From: Gadus chalcogrammus | Lineage: Eukaryota; Chordata; Actinopteri; Gadiformes; Gadidae | DNA: 64,000 bases | Direction of reading: 5' to 3' | Assembly (NCBI RefSeq): GCF_026213295.1 | Contig: NC_079418.1 | Location: 4,909,887-4,973,886 of the forward strand | Shown: positions 1 to 10,727 of the stretch, one piece after another | Numbering within the stretch: the stretch's first letter is position 1 | Layout of the letters: each line of letters starts with the position of its first letter | The notes under the pieces: generated by a model | What the model was told of the DNA's origin: nothing | What the model saw: the letters and a program-made list of their open reading frames with translations, nothing else | Database searches by the model: none | Made by a program: the position numbers and the translations under genes

Positions 1-1502
1 CGTGGGGCAGCTCCCCACCCACGATTCCATCGCGCTCGCGACCGGCTACGCAGACGATAATGCATGGCTTAGCTGGATTGCTGCTACGATCCGATTCCAG
101 GGGCTGTCCGACTGCGTAGCCTGTGCGTCAGCTCGCCCCCATCTAATCTCGACCCCAGTACTGTTCGATTTTACCAGCGACCCCATCGGTTCTCACTGCA
201 TGTAGCTCTGTTTGTTACCCCCGAACCGGCCGGCTGCGGCCTCCTTAGCTCTCTGTTTCCACCCGGCCTTAACGACTCAATTCCCCCGGGGAATACACCC
301 ACTCTTGCATCACCAGGGTCGGTGCGGTAAATGTTGGGGCGGTACCGCCGTCGTGGTGCCACTCCATCACGAACGTTACGCTTTGGCCCAACATGACCAA
401 ACCGGGTCTGGGACGCCAAGACCTATTCTGGTCCTGTGACAAAATTCACCCTTAGACTTACACTCCCGGCACAATGGTCCGGAACCTGCATTATTGTGCG
501 CCTACTTATGCCCGTCACGCTCTTTACCCGGGGTTTGCCCGGGCCCAATAACCAAACTACCCCTCGACACCGCCGCGACACCGCTCTGACCGACCACTTT
601 GATCTAACCAAGAACACCCCCACGTACATGGATAGCATAGGCGTTCCCCGGGGCGTTCCAAACCAGTTTAAGTTAGCAGATCAGATCGCCGCGGGTTTCG
701 AGAACATACCCCTTATCTCTGCCATATTTCCAATCACCCCCAACAAAAACGTAGATCGCATTAATTACATTCACTACAACGTCCAGCGCCTATCCAACCT
801 GACTCGCGACGCGGGTAGAAGGCTTGCCTCACAACTGGCCGCCACCTCTCTAATGGCATATCAAAACCGTCTAGCCCTGGACATGTTGTTGGCCGAGAGA
901 GGGGGGGTCTGTTCGATGTTTGGGGCTCAGTGCTGCACCTTCATTCCCAACAACACGGCCCCTGACGGGTCAGTGACAAGGGCCCTGGCCGGCCTTCGAG
1001 CTCTTTCCGTCAGATGGCAGAGGACTCTGGGGTCGACAACCCCATGGAGAAATGGATGACTGACATGTTTGGCAAGTGGAAGGGCCTTCTCATGGCCGTC
1101 CTGTCATCCCTGGCCTGCTTCGTCGGGATTGTGGTCTGCTGCGGGTGTTGCTGCATCCCTGTGCCCGCACCCTCTGCTCACGCCTCATCACCCACGGCCC
1201 TCGAAAAGGAGAAACAACAGCCCCCTCCCTACTCCGAAGCAGCCCCCCTCATGCCCCTTCTGGATTGCCTGGACGAGCTTCCCCTGGACGACCAGATGGT
1301 GCCTGAAAAATTGACTGTGAGTATGGCCTCCCTCGCCCTGCAACCCCTGACTTTGAGTACGAGCTCCCCTACACACTCCCAACCCCCGCCACCGACTGTG
1401 TCCCCGCCGAGCCGGACACCTACCTGTGACGTGCTAGTAACCTCTCCAGGTGGGCTGCCCCATTCCCGTCCCCGCCAACGGCACCACCCCCCTCCCACCT
1501 GA
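1..1502 (+). pseudogene. env: Endogenous retrovirus env relic (SU end, TM, tail)
   Basis: Decayed envelope gene of a fish gamma-like endogenous retrovirus; env normally mediates receptor binding and membrane fusion. The SU part (about 2-436) contains a CVAC motif. The TM part (436-1059) has an RHRR furin-type site at 565-576, a heptad-rich stretch, and an intact CX6CC motif (CSMFGAQCC), which marks covalently SU-linked gamma-type TM. The membrane anchor lies at about 1080-1165, followed by a Cys cluster and a proline-rich tail with PPPY near 1221. It is not functional: SU has a stop at 203-205, the frame changes between SU and TM near 420-436, and the ectodomain and anchor lie in different frames (change near 1010-1025). 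The 5' part lies outside the window. The TM assignment is firm; the exact limits of SU and tail are not. Confidence 0.85.
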
Positions 1503-2491
1503 TGCACCCACGTCGCCCGGACCAGGGATCTGCGTTCCGGCACCAGGGCTGCGGCCCGTTCCCTTAAGGCTTGAGGGCGCCCCTGGCTGTATTCGCTTCT
1601 GTACGCTTCACTGTGTTTAGCCGCTCCCCATATCTATGCCCGGTCTATGCAACCGACGCGGGAACGCAAATGTTGTTGTTTATATCGCTGTCCACTAGAT
1701 GGAGCTCGGGGATACACACGGGCGAGATTCCAGGGGCCTTGATTGCCCGTTTATCAGATGAGGTCCTGAGCGCAGTTGAATAAAAGGGTCTAATGCTCAG
1801 GTGGCGCCTTGCGACCACTGCCCGTGATGACGCTCAGGACTATTCCGTGGTTTCAGTTGTTCCCGTGCCCCGGGCCTACCCTGGATACCCCATGCGTGTG
1901 CTTGCTTATTGTTACACGACCAGTTAACTCCTCCTCACATCCTTAGGGTGTGGTCATCTAGGGATGGGTTGAGGGGGATTGCCATTCGTTGTGTACCTCA
2001 TATCTTTCTGATATTATTATTATTATTTAGGGACACGTTTCATGGTTACATTTCTTTCCTGTGATTGTTATTGTGTAGGTTTGTGTGGTTGTTGCATTTT
2101 GTTTATATCGTTATTGTTTACTGTTAGTTTTGTTGTTGCATTTTGTTGTTGTTGTTATGGTTTGGTGTTGGTTTTGTTGTGTATCATCTGCTGCCAGTAT
2201 TGTTGATATTGTCTGCTCGCGATGTAAGGCCGGGGTGGATGCCACCCCCCTAGGTGGGGTGTGTATGGCATACCCATGTCTGAAGCAGGGGTAGCGTTCC
2301 TCCCACGTGGTTCCCCATACACCGGTCCAGCGAGTTGTTTTAGTCCCATGCTCATGGTTGTTTGTTTTTATGATCATTTTGCCTTCTTTCTGTTATTTCT
2401 AATGGTGTTATAATGGTAGTCCCGCGCTGGAGTCCTATCCCTCGTACCCCTAATGAGTAAAAGTCGTCTTGCGACGACTTTGAGGGGGATA
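1503..2491 (+). other. Retroviral stretch between env and 3' LTR
   Basis: About 1 kb with no convincing gene. It holds an AATAAA at about 1779, a GT/T-rich tract at about 2020-2180, and near its end a perfect hairpin and a polypurine tract (TGAGGGGGAT, about 2481-2490) directly before the LTR. It is assigned to the provirus because it lies between env and the LTR. A gap this long between env and PPT is unusual for a simple gammaretrovirus; it may include an accessory segment or an old insertion. Confidence 0.55.
2460..2481. other. Perfect hairpin just upstream of polypurine tract
   Basis: Arms AAAGTCGTC and GACGACTTT (9 bp, no mismatch) with loop TTGC. It ends where the polypurine tract begins. 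Its role is unknown; an RNA element of the provirus is possible. Confidence 0.7.
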
Positions 2492-3163
2492 TGTTGGGAA
2501 AAATAACCTGCTGAGTACATCACATGTACATTACAAATATAGCTAACTCCTACCCTAGCCTGATGAGCACATCACATGGCAGTCACATTACAATATAGTC
2601 AACTTTTAACACATAACACAAACATGATAATATAGTCAGGTCAAGGCCAGAGCCAAGGCCCCATTTCCCAAGCAGGCAAATGGTAAACACTCAGGACAAT
2701 GCAACAGTCATCCTCAAGAACGGGAGAGCCACATTAATTCATCACACAAGAGATACTTCGAGCACACAAGAGATACTTCGAGAACAAAGGAGACACTGAG
2801 GAGCTCTTCCCCGTTAGTAGGAACACAAGAAGATACACTTGCATACACCAGGGCCTGGGAGCCAAGGTCAAGCAAAAACACACAGAACCACACACACCTC
2901 AAACGCACACACCTCATCGAGAGGAGGATACAGCATAAAACTGTATCACACAGAGACTCTTCATCTTCTTCTGAAGCAGACCTTCCACGGAGGCGAAGCT
3001 CCGGACGAACCATCAGCGCTGATTAGGGACTTAGACATATTCGATTTCTCACGCTTTATGACTCTGTATAACCGTTGCCACTTTACTTAATAAATCCAAG
3101 GTCCTCGTGCCGACAGACTTTATTACCTCTCCGTCTCATTTTATCTGGTCCAGTAACTAGACA
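2492..3163 (+). mobile_element. 3' LTR of the plus-strand endogenous retrovirus
   Basis: Begins TGTTGGGAA directly after the polypurine tract and ends near CTAGACA, giving TGT...ACA termini of about 672 bp. U3 has a perfect 20-bp tandem repeat at 2743-2762 and 2763-2782, and two related blocks near 2519 and 2571 that could be enhancer repeats. A TATA-like CATAAAA lies near 2933 and the polyadenylation signal AATAAA at 3089-3094. The 3' end is inferred from the CA dinucleotide and from where LINE-like coding resumes on the minus strand, and may be off by tens of bases. The 5' LTR lies outside the window. Confidence 0.6.
3089..3094 (+). promoter_or_regulatory. LTR polyadenylation signal AATAAA
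   Basis: Canonical hexamer about 75 bp before the inferred LTR end, where an R/U5 boundary signal is expected. Confidence 0.5.
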
Positions 3164-3487
3164 GACCGTTTTTCCCTTCAATTGCTTATCTTTTTCGGCG
3201 TTTTGGATCCGTAAAGTTTTTACCTCTTTTACGAGGTCCAGAATACTGCTCTGAAGCTTTCTGACAGCAGTAACTTCCTCTGTCAGGAAGTTGAGTGACT
3301 TCTTTATGTCCTCAACATCCTCCTCCATCTGTAAATTCTTTTTAGGTCCCATAGCCTGATATCCCGATTGACTCTTGATTTATTTATTTTTTATTTTCGT
3401 AATTCGAAAATAGCCTAGATAGCTTAGCTACCGTCCGGTGGCGTCTGCGACTCTGTTCTTACAACTACGGAAGCCCCGTCCACTATA
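3164..3487 (-). mobile_element. 5' fragment of a LINE: leader and ORF1 start
   Basis: On the minus strand a G/C-rich leader is followed by an ATG at 3352 opening a frame that starts MGPKK and forms a Glu/Lys/Leu-rich predicted coiled coil, typical of LINE ORF1 N-termini. The frame then runs into the retroviral LTR, so its last third (below about 3164) is LTR sequence. It lies directly downstream of the minus-strand L2-type LINE, so a second LINE 5' end abuts the 3' end of the first. Clade not determined (L1/Tx1-like possible). Confidence 0.5.
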
Positions 3488-3947
3488 CAAGGCTACTATC
3501 TTCTGAACAACGCTATAGCAAACATAAAAGTCTTCAGTCTTGTTTTAAAGGAGTTGGGGCAAGTCTTAAATCCTCTGGGAGTTTATTCCAGCTATTTGTT
3601 GCATAGTAACTAAATCCTGCTTTCCCATGTTTTGTGTATACTCTGGGGATAATTAACAGATTGGTCTCAGAGGATCTTAGTGGTCTAGAAGGCTGATGTA
3701 GTGGAAGCATATCAGTTAAATATTTTGGGCCTAAACCATGTAGGGATTTATAGGTTAGCAACATGATTTTAAAATCAATTCTCTGACCTACAGGAAGCCA
3801 ATGTAACGATTTCAGAATTGGTGTAATATGATCAAATTTGTTGGTCTTTGTTAGAACTCTAGCAGCAGCATTCTGAACAAGCTGAAGCTTCCTCAGTTTG
3901 TTTTGGGAGACCTGTGAGGAGACCATTGCAGTAATCAAGCTTACTAG

Positions 3948-4144
3948 TGATAATAATACATTTAATTTAGAGGCGCCTTTCAAGACACCCAAGGTCACCT
4001 TACATAGCATATAGTCATCATACATTTTTTAAAAAACAAGACATTGTGGAAAAAATAAATAAATAAACATAAGCAATAAGAAATAAATAAAACAAAAACA
4101 AGACAAAACGAAACAAAGAAAAAAACAAACAAAACAGTGATCAG
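3948..4144. repeat. Short dispersed repeat inserted in LINE ORF2
   Basis: Interrupts the RT C-terminal region: the LINE frame runs to about 4150 and resumes near 3947 with a DYCNGLL motif. The insert starts with a TAATAATAC stretch and a conserved-looking GGCGCCTTTCAAGACACCC segment, then AAATA/CAAAA-rich low complexity (4025-4138). It looks like a SINE or LINE tail. I see no clear target duplication, so the edges are approximate. Confidence 0.5.
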
Positions 4145-5254
4145 TTAGACGTTGTGTGCGTTGTACATAAAGGCATGTACAAGTTTTTGTAAGTCTTCGG
4201 TGGACATGAGCCCTCTAAGTCTTGCTACATTTTTAGGGTGATAATATGCCGATTTTGTATCTGATTTGATGTGACTGTCAAAATGTAAATCTGAATCCAT
4301 GATAACCCCTAGATTTCTAGCTTTGATTGAGGTTTTCAGGGACAGAGAGTGAAGGTGTTGGGTTACTTTAAGCCTTTCCGTTTTAGAACCAAATACAATT
4401 ATCTCTGTTTTGTCTTCATTTAGTTGAAGGAAATTTCGGCACATCCATTCCTTCACTTGCTCAATGCACTGGCACAGCAGATCTATGGGCCGATAGTCAT
4501 TTGGTGATAGCGATACATAGATTTGCGTGTCATCAGCATAGCAATGATGGTCAATATTGTTATTTTGCATGATTTGCCCTAGTGGGAGCATGTAGGTGTT
4601 GAATAAAGAGGGTCCTAAGATCGAACCTTGTGGGACTCCACATGTCACGTTGGTTGATTCTGATAAAAAGTCGCCAAAGGAAACAAAGTAGTTCCTATTT
4701 TGTAGGTAGGACCTGAACCAATTTAAGACAGTGCCTGAAAGCCCCACCCAGTTTTCTAACCTTTCCAGAAGTAATGTATGGTCTACAGTGTTGAATGCAA
4801 CACTGAGGTCAAGTAGCATTAGTATTGAGGTTTTGCCAGAGTCTGTGTTAAGACGGATGTCGTTTACAACTTTAATAAGGGCGGTCTCAGTGCTGTGCAG
4901 GGGTCGAAATCCTGATTGGAAGGTGTCATAGCAACCAGTTGATGCCAGGAAGTGATTTAGTTGCTGGAGGACAACTTTCTCAATGATTTTACTTATGAAG
5001 GGTAGATTTGATATCGGTCTGTAGTTGTTAATAATAGAGGCATCTAGGCTCCGCTTTTTTAAAAGGGGTTTAATAACTGCAGTTTTCAAAGCTTTTGGGA
5101 ACTTGCCTGACTGGAGAGAGTTGTTAACTATCTGCAATATGTCTACTGCTAGGCAGTCAAAACATTCTTAAAGAGGTTGGTAGGTATAGTATCAAGGCAA
5201 CAGGTGGATGGCTTTAGTTGTGTCACAGTTTCCACAGATTTTGAGAGTCTATAA

Positions 5255-5807
5255 CAGGGGTGCCCAACCTTTTTTGACCCAAGATCTACTTTTCAAGTAG
5301 CCAACCTCCCGAGATCTACCAGCAAACCTACCTTCAAGCTGGGGGGGGGGGGGGGGGGGGGGGGGTAGAGAACAATTGTTGACGGGGGGGGGGGGTTCTC
5401 GTTTGAATATTTTCTACTACCACCAAGATCTGCACCCGCGGCGTTTTTCCCCCTGGAGGGGGGGGTTGTATCGTGAACCTACGGACTTCAGTGGGGGTTT
5501 CATTCCGGCTGCGCACGGCACCTTCTCAACGATAATCAATAATCTTCCTCCCACTCAGGGTGAAAATGGTAGGTCTTAGCTTGTTTCCCCTCAGCCATGC
5601 CAACATTTAGGAGTGTGTAACTACTGTTGACGGCTTTCAACTGCTGTTAACAGCACATGCGCTACCGCGCGTATATGTCCCGCGCAAATTTAATTTTATT
5701 AAAAATAAAAAATATTTTTATTTTTTTTTTTCTTCACCCCTCGCGATCGACTTGGGATCTGTCGGCGATCTACTGGTAGACCGCGATCGACTGGTTGGGC
5801 ACCCCTG
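5255..5807. mobile_element. Non-autonomous hAT element, 553 bp, nested in LINE
   Basis: Perfect 15-bp terminal inverted repeats CAGGGGTGCCCAACC (5255-5269) and its reverse complement (5793-5807). Perfect 8-bp target duplications GTCTATAA at 5247-5254 and 5808-5815. The 8-bp duplication and CAG...CTG ends fit the hAT superfamily. No transposase is present, so it must have been moved in trans. Removing the element and one duplication leaves continuous LINE sequence, so it landed after the LINE. It contains poly-G tracts of 25 (5341-5365) and 12 (5384-5395). Confidence 0.9.
5341..5395 (+). repeat. Poly-G tracts inside hAT element
   Basis: G25 at 5341-5365 and G12 at 5384-5395, separated by 18 bp. 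Lengths at such tracts are prone to sequencing and replication error; G-quadruplex formation is possible. Confidence 0.9.
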
Positions 5808-7291
5808 GTCTATAACATTAAAGCATGCCATCCTTGCCACGTAATATTTGCCTGAACAGGGTGGTAGTCCAACATTTTTGTTTGACGTGGAGATATTGAT
5901 GGCGCGTCTGATACCTTCAATTTTATCAATATAAAAAGCTGCAAACTCATTGCATTTCTGCGTGGAATGGAGATCAGGTGGAATTTCTGTTGGGGGGTTG
6001 GTCAGTCTGTCAACAGTTGCAAATAGGGTTTTTGCATTATTAGTGTTGGTTTTAATGATATTGGAGAAAAATGTTTCTCTGGCACTTTTTAAGTCTAAAT
6101 TGTAGGCACGGAGGCTCTCTTTATAGGTATCATGGTGAATATGAAGTTTTGTTTTACGCCAGATGCGTTCAACCTTCCTGCATTCCTTTTTCTGTGCTGT
6201 TACAGAAGCAGCTTTTCTCCAGGGTGCCTTTTGCTTTCCAGAAATCGTTTTAACCTTATAAGGTGCAATGACATCTATGACTTTCAAAATTTTCAAATTA
6301 AAGTTTTCTACAAGATCATCAGCAGAACATGGGTTTAGAGGTGGTAGCAAGGAGATGGCCTTTTTAAAAAGTACATTAGAATCTTCATTGATATACCGTT
6401 TTTTTGACAGTGTTTGATTTTGTCTGTATGTCGGGAATAAAAGATATGTTAAAGAAAATCCAAAAGTGGTCAGACAAGGAAGGATCAGTCACAGAGAGAT
6501 CAGAAACATTGAGGCCCTTTGTGATAACCAGGTCTAGAGTGTGCCCCTTACAATGAGTAGCCTCTTTCACATGTTGAGACAGTTCAAATGTGTCCAAATG
6601 GTAAAAGTTTTTTTGCACACTTGTCATTCAAATCATCAGTATGAAAATTGAAGTCACCAGTTATAACTAGACAGTCCAATTCTGTGGAGATGCTAGACAA
6701 TAATTCTGTGAATTCATCGAAAAAATTTGCAGAATATGTGGGTGGCCTGTAAATAATTAATAGGAGAACTCTGGGGGAGCATTTCAATACAGCACTAAGG
6801 TATTCGAACGATGGAAAATCACCAAATAACATCTGTTTCCCCTGAAATACATTTTTAAATATAGCAGCAACCCCTCCACCTCTTTTTCCAGATCTACATG
6901 CATCAGAAAAGTTATAGTCGGGAGGAGCTGTCTCTATCAGAACGGTTGCACTGTTATTTTGTTCCAGCCATGTTTCAGTTAAAAACATAAAATCCAGTTT
7001 GGAAGTGTTAATAAAATCATTAACTAAAAATTATTTGTTATTAAGAGACCTCACATTTAGTAGAGCCATCCTGATGGTGCTGTTGATAGGCTTTAAGGTT
7101 GTTTTTGGTTTGGAGGCTATAGATATGAGATTTGTGAGGTTAGCAGTGTGTCTAAGTTTCCCTTTGTTTACTCTCTTAGTGGTTACAGCATGAATGCGAA
7201 AGTTGCCCTGCTTTGACGTAGGCAACCTTGGGTTCAGCAGATTATGTGAAACTTCCTTTATACTGTGTCTACGGCTGAACCCTTTTTTGTC

Positions 7292-8646
7292 TCAGTAATA
7301 CTCAGGACTACTATCAGTACTGGGGCGGGGGTGGGGCGCCATCCTCCTGGGTGTTAGCAGCCTGCGGCCATGACGTGGCGATGCTATCATTGACACAGAT
7401 GCAAGTTTGATGCCAGCATATTCCAGGTTCTTAAATTCGGCTGGAAAATCGCAAAGGGAGACATCGGAGCTGGAGTTGTTGTTGTGGCTATGGGAGAGAT
7501 GAGGCTGGAGGTCATCGTTGATGGGGGAGTGCAGAGGAGGGGGGTGGCCGTTCCTCGCCAAGCCAGCATCAGCGATGGGGGAGGGCACAGTGTTGATGGC
7601 GTCGGGCGGGCTGTTGTCTCTCTTCAAGGTCTGTGGGCTGTCTGCTATCTGTGTGTCAGATGGTGGCAGAGTAGTTGTGTGGGGGAGGCTGTAGTCTCGC
7701 TTCTTCTCAACCTGTGCTCTGATTGTGGCCTGTGCGTCAGACCATGGCAAGATTGTGGCCTGTGCGTAAAGCGAGAAGAGAAGATTGACCCTCACCAGTT
7801 TTGAGCCTAACCTGTTTGGGTGTAGGCCATCTGCTCTGAAAAGATATTTGCGCCCCCAGAATAAGTTGAAATTGTCAATAAAGTCCCTTCCTCTTTCATT
7901 GCAGACTCTGGAAAGCCATGTATTCAGTGCAAGTAGACGACTGAATCTGTTTATTCCCCTGTCAACTGTTGGTATGGGTCCACTGATGGAAGACTTGATG
8001 TGTATTTTGTCCAGTGTATCCAATAGATCAGTGTAATCCCTCTTCAGAAGTTCTGACTGTTCTCTTTGAATATCATTAAATCCTGCATGCACAATAATCT
8101 GTGAGATTTTGGGGTTTTCCAATATGATTTTGGCTAGTTTATGGTTGATATCACTAACCATTCCATATGGGAAGATGCATGTTTTGATCTTCTTACCGGT
8201 TATATCCTTGATAGTTGAGTCTCCTGTCATCAGATTGTCTGGTTCATCTGCTTTCTCTGAGATGGGCCCTTGTTGGATGGTGGCAGACACATGCGCAGCC
8301 CGCCTCCGTGGCGACTGATTGTTCCGTCTCTGTCCGCACTGTCCGTCCGGACGCATCTCGGGGCTCAGGGGTGCATTGGTGACAGGCGCGTTCGTGGACT
8401 CTTGAAGTGGCAGGAACCGGTTCTTCAGTGGCAGGGTTGATTTGAGTGACGGGCTAATCCGGCTGATACATGTAACTTTAGCTTTGGGTAGCTTAGCATT
8501 TGGTGTTGAGTGAACTTGTTGATTCACTTTGGTATGTTGCTTTGGCTTAGCGCAGACTCTGTTCCAGTGAGACGCAGCTGGAACTGTCTCTCTCTTGTCC
8601 AGCTTAGGTTAAAAGTTCTCCTCAAACTATCCAGTTTTTTTTTAAG
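7292..8646 (-). pseudogene. LINE ORF1, SGNH-esterase type
   Basis: The main open frame (8527-7292, 411 aa) carries the SGNH hydrolase blocks: GDST (Ser104), GFND (Asn151) and DGLHP (Asp233, His236). All catalytic-type residues are present although the element is dead. In CR1/L2-type LINEs this ORF1 esterase is thought to act on lipids or membranes and to support RNP formation. The true start is upstream: coding-like sequence (8646 to about 8527) lies in another frame and is joined by a single-base frameshift near 8527. The C-terminal 150 residues are Pro/Ser/His-rich. Confidence 0.75.
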
Positions 8647-8763
8647 AGCCATAAATGTATAAAAATAGGAATTACATAAAAACGAAAATCTTATGCAGCT
8701 GGTTTTTCTTGTAAATGTATTTACATTCATTCTGGAAACAGAATTTCTCTCACAAATTGACAT

Positions 8764-9112
8764 TAATACATATACCTAACATTTGAGACAAGTATTTTAG
8801 CATTAATATACTTTAAACCATGAAATATAACTGTAGCGCCCCCATGCCATGGCTAAGGACATGATCTTCTAATTAACCCAAAAGTTAACTGGGACGCTCC
8901 CAAGTTCACATTAAACTGACCACACCCTATATGTGGTAATCTACCCGATTTTATGTTTAGTTGTATTGTAGTGTCTCGTAGAGTATTGTAGAACTAAACC
9001 CCAAATGAACAGGAATCACTGGCCTGGTAATTACAATAAAAACACACATAATTTACTATGAAAGATAGGTTTCAGTTAAATAACTTTAGTAAAATCTTTA
9101 GTCAATAATGAT
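8764..9112. other. Unassigned AT-rich stretch
   Basis: No ORF, inverted repeat or recognisable family. It may include the 5' leader of the minus-strand LINE. Ends with ATAATGAT, the target duplicated by the next hAT element. Confidence 0.5.
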
Positions 9113-10604
9113 TAGGGGTGCAACGGATCATCATTGATCCGTGATCCGTTCGGATCATCTATTTCGGTTCGGCACACGCATGATCCGCGGATTGATTTAT
9201 GCATGTTCAGTCCACACACAGCCGTAACCATTCCTGCTAGTTCCAGGGACAGAGCTACTTAACACGCTCCGGGTAAAAGTCTGCAACAGTTCCCTTTTCA
9301 ATAAGCAAACAGTCCTATGGCTCGTTGTGATTTATTGTCAGTGGGCATGGAAAATAAAAGTAGGCTAGACTTCGGTGACTACTGTAACGATAGTCTGGCT
9401 GAACGGAAGTGGACAGCGTCTATTGCTTAGCGGCCGATTTGGCCGCGACTCCTCCCCTTCCGGTTGCTGGCGTTACCAAGTTTTCGAAATTGTTTGTGGA
9501 ACTAGACATCCCATCTTGTTTAATTTTAATATAATGTAATTACTGATTACTGACTATCTGATTTCATTACAATGGTAGGACCACAACATAGCCTATTTTG
9601 ACATTACCTTGGAAAAGCCCAGACTCCGTCTGGCAGGATTCTCCCCGGGGACGATGCGTTTGCGGTCATGACTATCGCCGGTTGGTGTGGATTTGGCGCA
9701 TCGTTTCACTCTGACAGCGGCATGAGCGTTTGACATGGATTTAACCAATGAACCGATCCGTTCCACTTCACAATAGCTCCTACGGTATTTCTTTAGTAGT
9801 GTTCTACAAGAACCACATATAAATGTTAAAACGTCGTTCGTTTTTATAGGTCCCGTGGGCCAAAGTGTATGGTGGCTTGAAATCATTGTGACAAAGAATC
9901 AAACGATGTTTGTTCTTTTTATCTATAAAATTATCTCCACATAGGCGACATACATCGTTAATGGTTGTGGCGTTTGGGATTGAGCCATTTCTGACAGCCT
10001 CTGAACGTCAAGAAGTTCCGTCAAAATAATTTCCCCCCCGGCACTATTTTGCATGGACACCGCTGCTGCTTCCCGGGCTTAGCCCCGCCCTAGACGATTG
10101 TGATTGGTTTAAAGAAATAAAACAGGCCCGCCCAGTTTCCCCACGGATAGACGGCTCGAGGTAGCGTGGCTCCATACCATTCTACTTGCTGTAGTTTGGT
10201 CTGGCTTTGCGAGACTACTGTAACGATAACTGCTGCCTCCAGTGCTACGTCTGTTTCCATATACTCGCGCTGCCACACAAACCTGTCGCCTAGGTTACCA
10301 CACAGACGTAACACGTAGCTGACATAGCGATTGCTAACATAAAGAAAAACACATCGAGCATGGCCACGCATTTACAGCGACATCACCCCGGTGTTTCACT
10401 GACAGGAGTGAAACCGAAAGCGGCTCAACAACCGCTCATCACCGCGGCATTTAAGCAGCCCCTTCTTCCACAATCAGACCGGGCTAAAGCAATCACAAAC
10501 GCTATTTTTTTTATTTTTTTTGCTGATCCGAAAAATGATCCGATCCGTGACTCTGATCCGAGGAACGATCCGAACCGTGAGTTTTTTGATCCGTTGCACC
10601 CCTA
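9113..10604 (+). mobile_element. hAT element, 1492 bp, internally deleted
   Basis: 18-bp terminal inverted repeats TAGGGGTGCAACGGATCA (9113-9130) and its exact reverse complement (10587-10604), flanked by perfect 8-bp duplications ATAATGAT (9105-9112 and 10605-10612). Subterminal GATCCG words are repeated at both ends (9130-9195 and 10526-10592), as expected of transposase-binding repeats. Only a short transposase N-terminal remnant remains, so it is a deletion derivative. A 97-aa minus-strand frame at 9593-9886 is not recognisable. Confidence 0.9.
10321..10512 (+). pseudogene. hAT transposase remnant: BED finger end and linker
   Basis: The frame gives a BED-finger C-terminal half (THLQRHHP, with the His ligands), then the Pro/Gln-rich linker and AFKQPL...SDRAKAITNAI typical of ZBED-like hAT transposases just before their catalytic core. 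It then stops being transposase-like and runs into the 3' terminal GATCCG repeats, so the RNase H-like core is deleted. The first BED cysteine half is not readable upstream because of stops. Confidence 0.7.
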
Positions 10605-10727
10605 ATAATGATACTGCAATGTTAGTGAATACATTTATGTTTCTAAGGGCTATGGGTTATTTCTGATTCCTGGATTAATTAATACCAGTTTGTTGACCAT
10701 ATCACATACACACCTTTGCTTCTCACG
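10605..10727. other. Unassigned spacer between hAT and LTR
   Basis: Begins with the duplicated target ATAATGAT. Nothing else recognised. Confidence 0.5.

Larger units (their letters stand above)
3488..7225 (-). pseudogene. LINE ORF2: endonuclease and reverse transcriptase
   Basis: Pieces in order. 7225-7031 starts the endonuclease (LLNVRSLNNK) and ends at an in-frame stop; the same frame resumes to 6988-6584 with LTETWL and GDFNFH. 6627-6385 follows after a frameshift and has the SDHF box. 6350 to about 5816 is the endonuclease-RT linker. After the hAT insertion, 5137-4145 holds RT motifs: LLDLS (Asp110), GVPQG (167-171) and YADD (200-203). After a second insertion the C-terminal domain lies at about 3947-3488. 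The conserved Asp in AFDT of motif A is Asn here. The enzyme would nick target DNA and copy LINE RNA; this copy cannot. Confidence 0.8.
3488..8763 (-). mobile_element. CR1/L2-type LINE, nearly full length, decayed
   Basis: Reading from 8763 down: an ORF1 with an SGNH-esterase domain, then ORF2 with an apurinic-type endonuclease, a linker, reverse transcriptase and a C-terminal domain. This order with an esterase ORF1 is typical of CR1/L2-group non-LTR retrotransposons. It is broken by stops, several frameshifts, a hAT element at 5255-5807 and a short repeat at about 3948-4144. ORF2 ends close to 3488, where another LINE 5' end begins, so the usual 3' UTR and tail are missing. Confidence 0.8.

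Noticed and set aside
2155..2377. Overlapping small frames in the GT-rich tract
   Set aside because: Low-complexity sequence with frames on both strands and no family resemblance.
2714..3013. 99-aa minus-strand ORF in the first LTR
   Set aside because: Lies wholly inside U3/R of the LTR, composed of its repeats; no recognisable domain.
9593..9886. 97-aa minus-strand ORF inside the second hAT element
   Set aside because: No transposase or other motif recognised; too short to call a gene.
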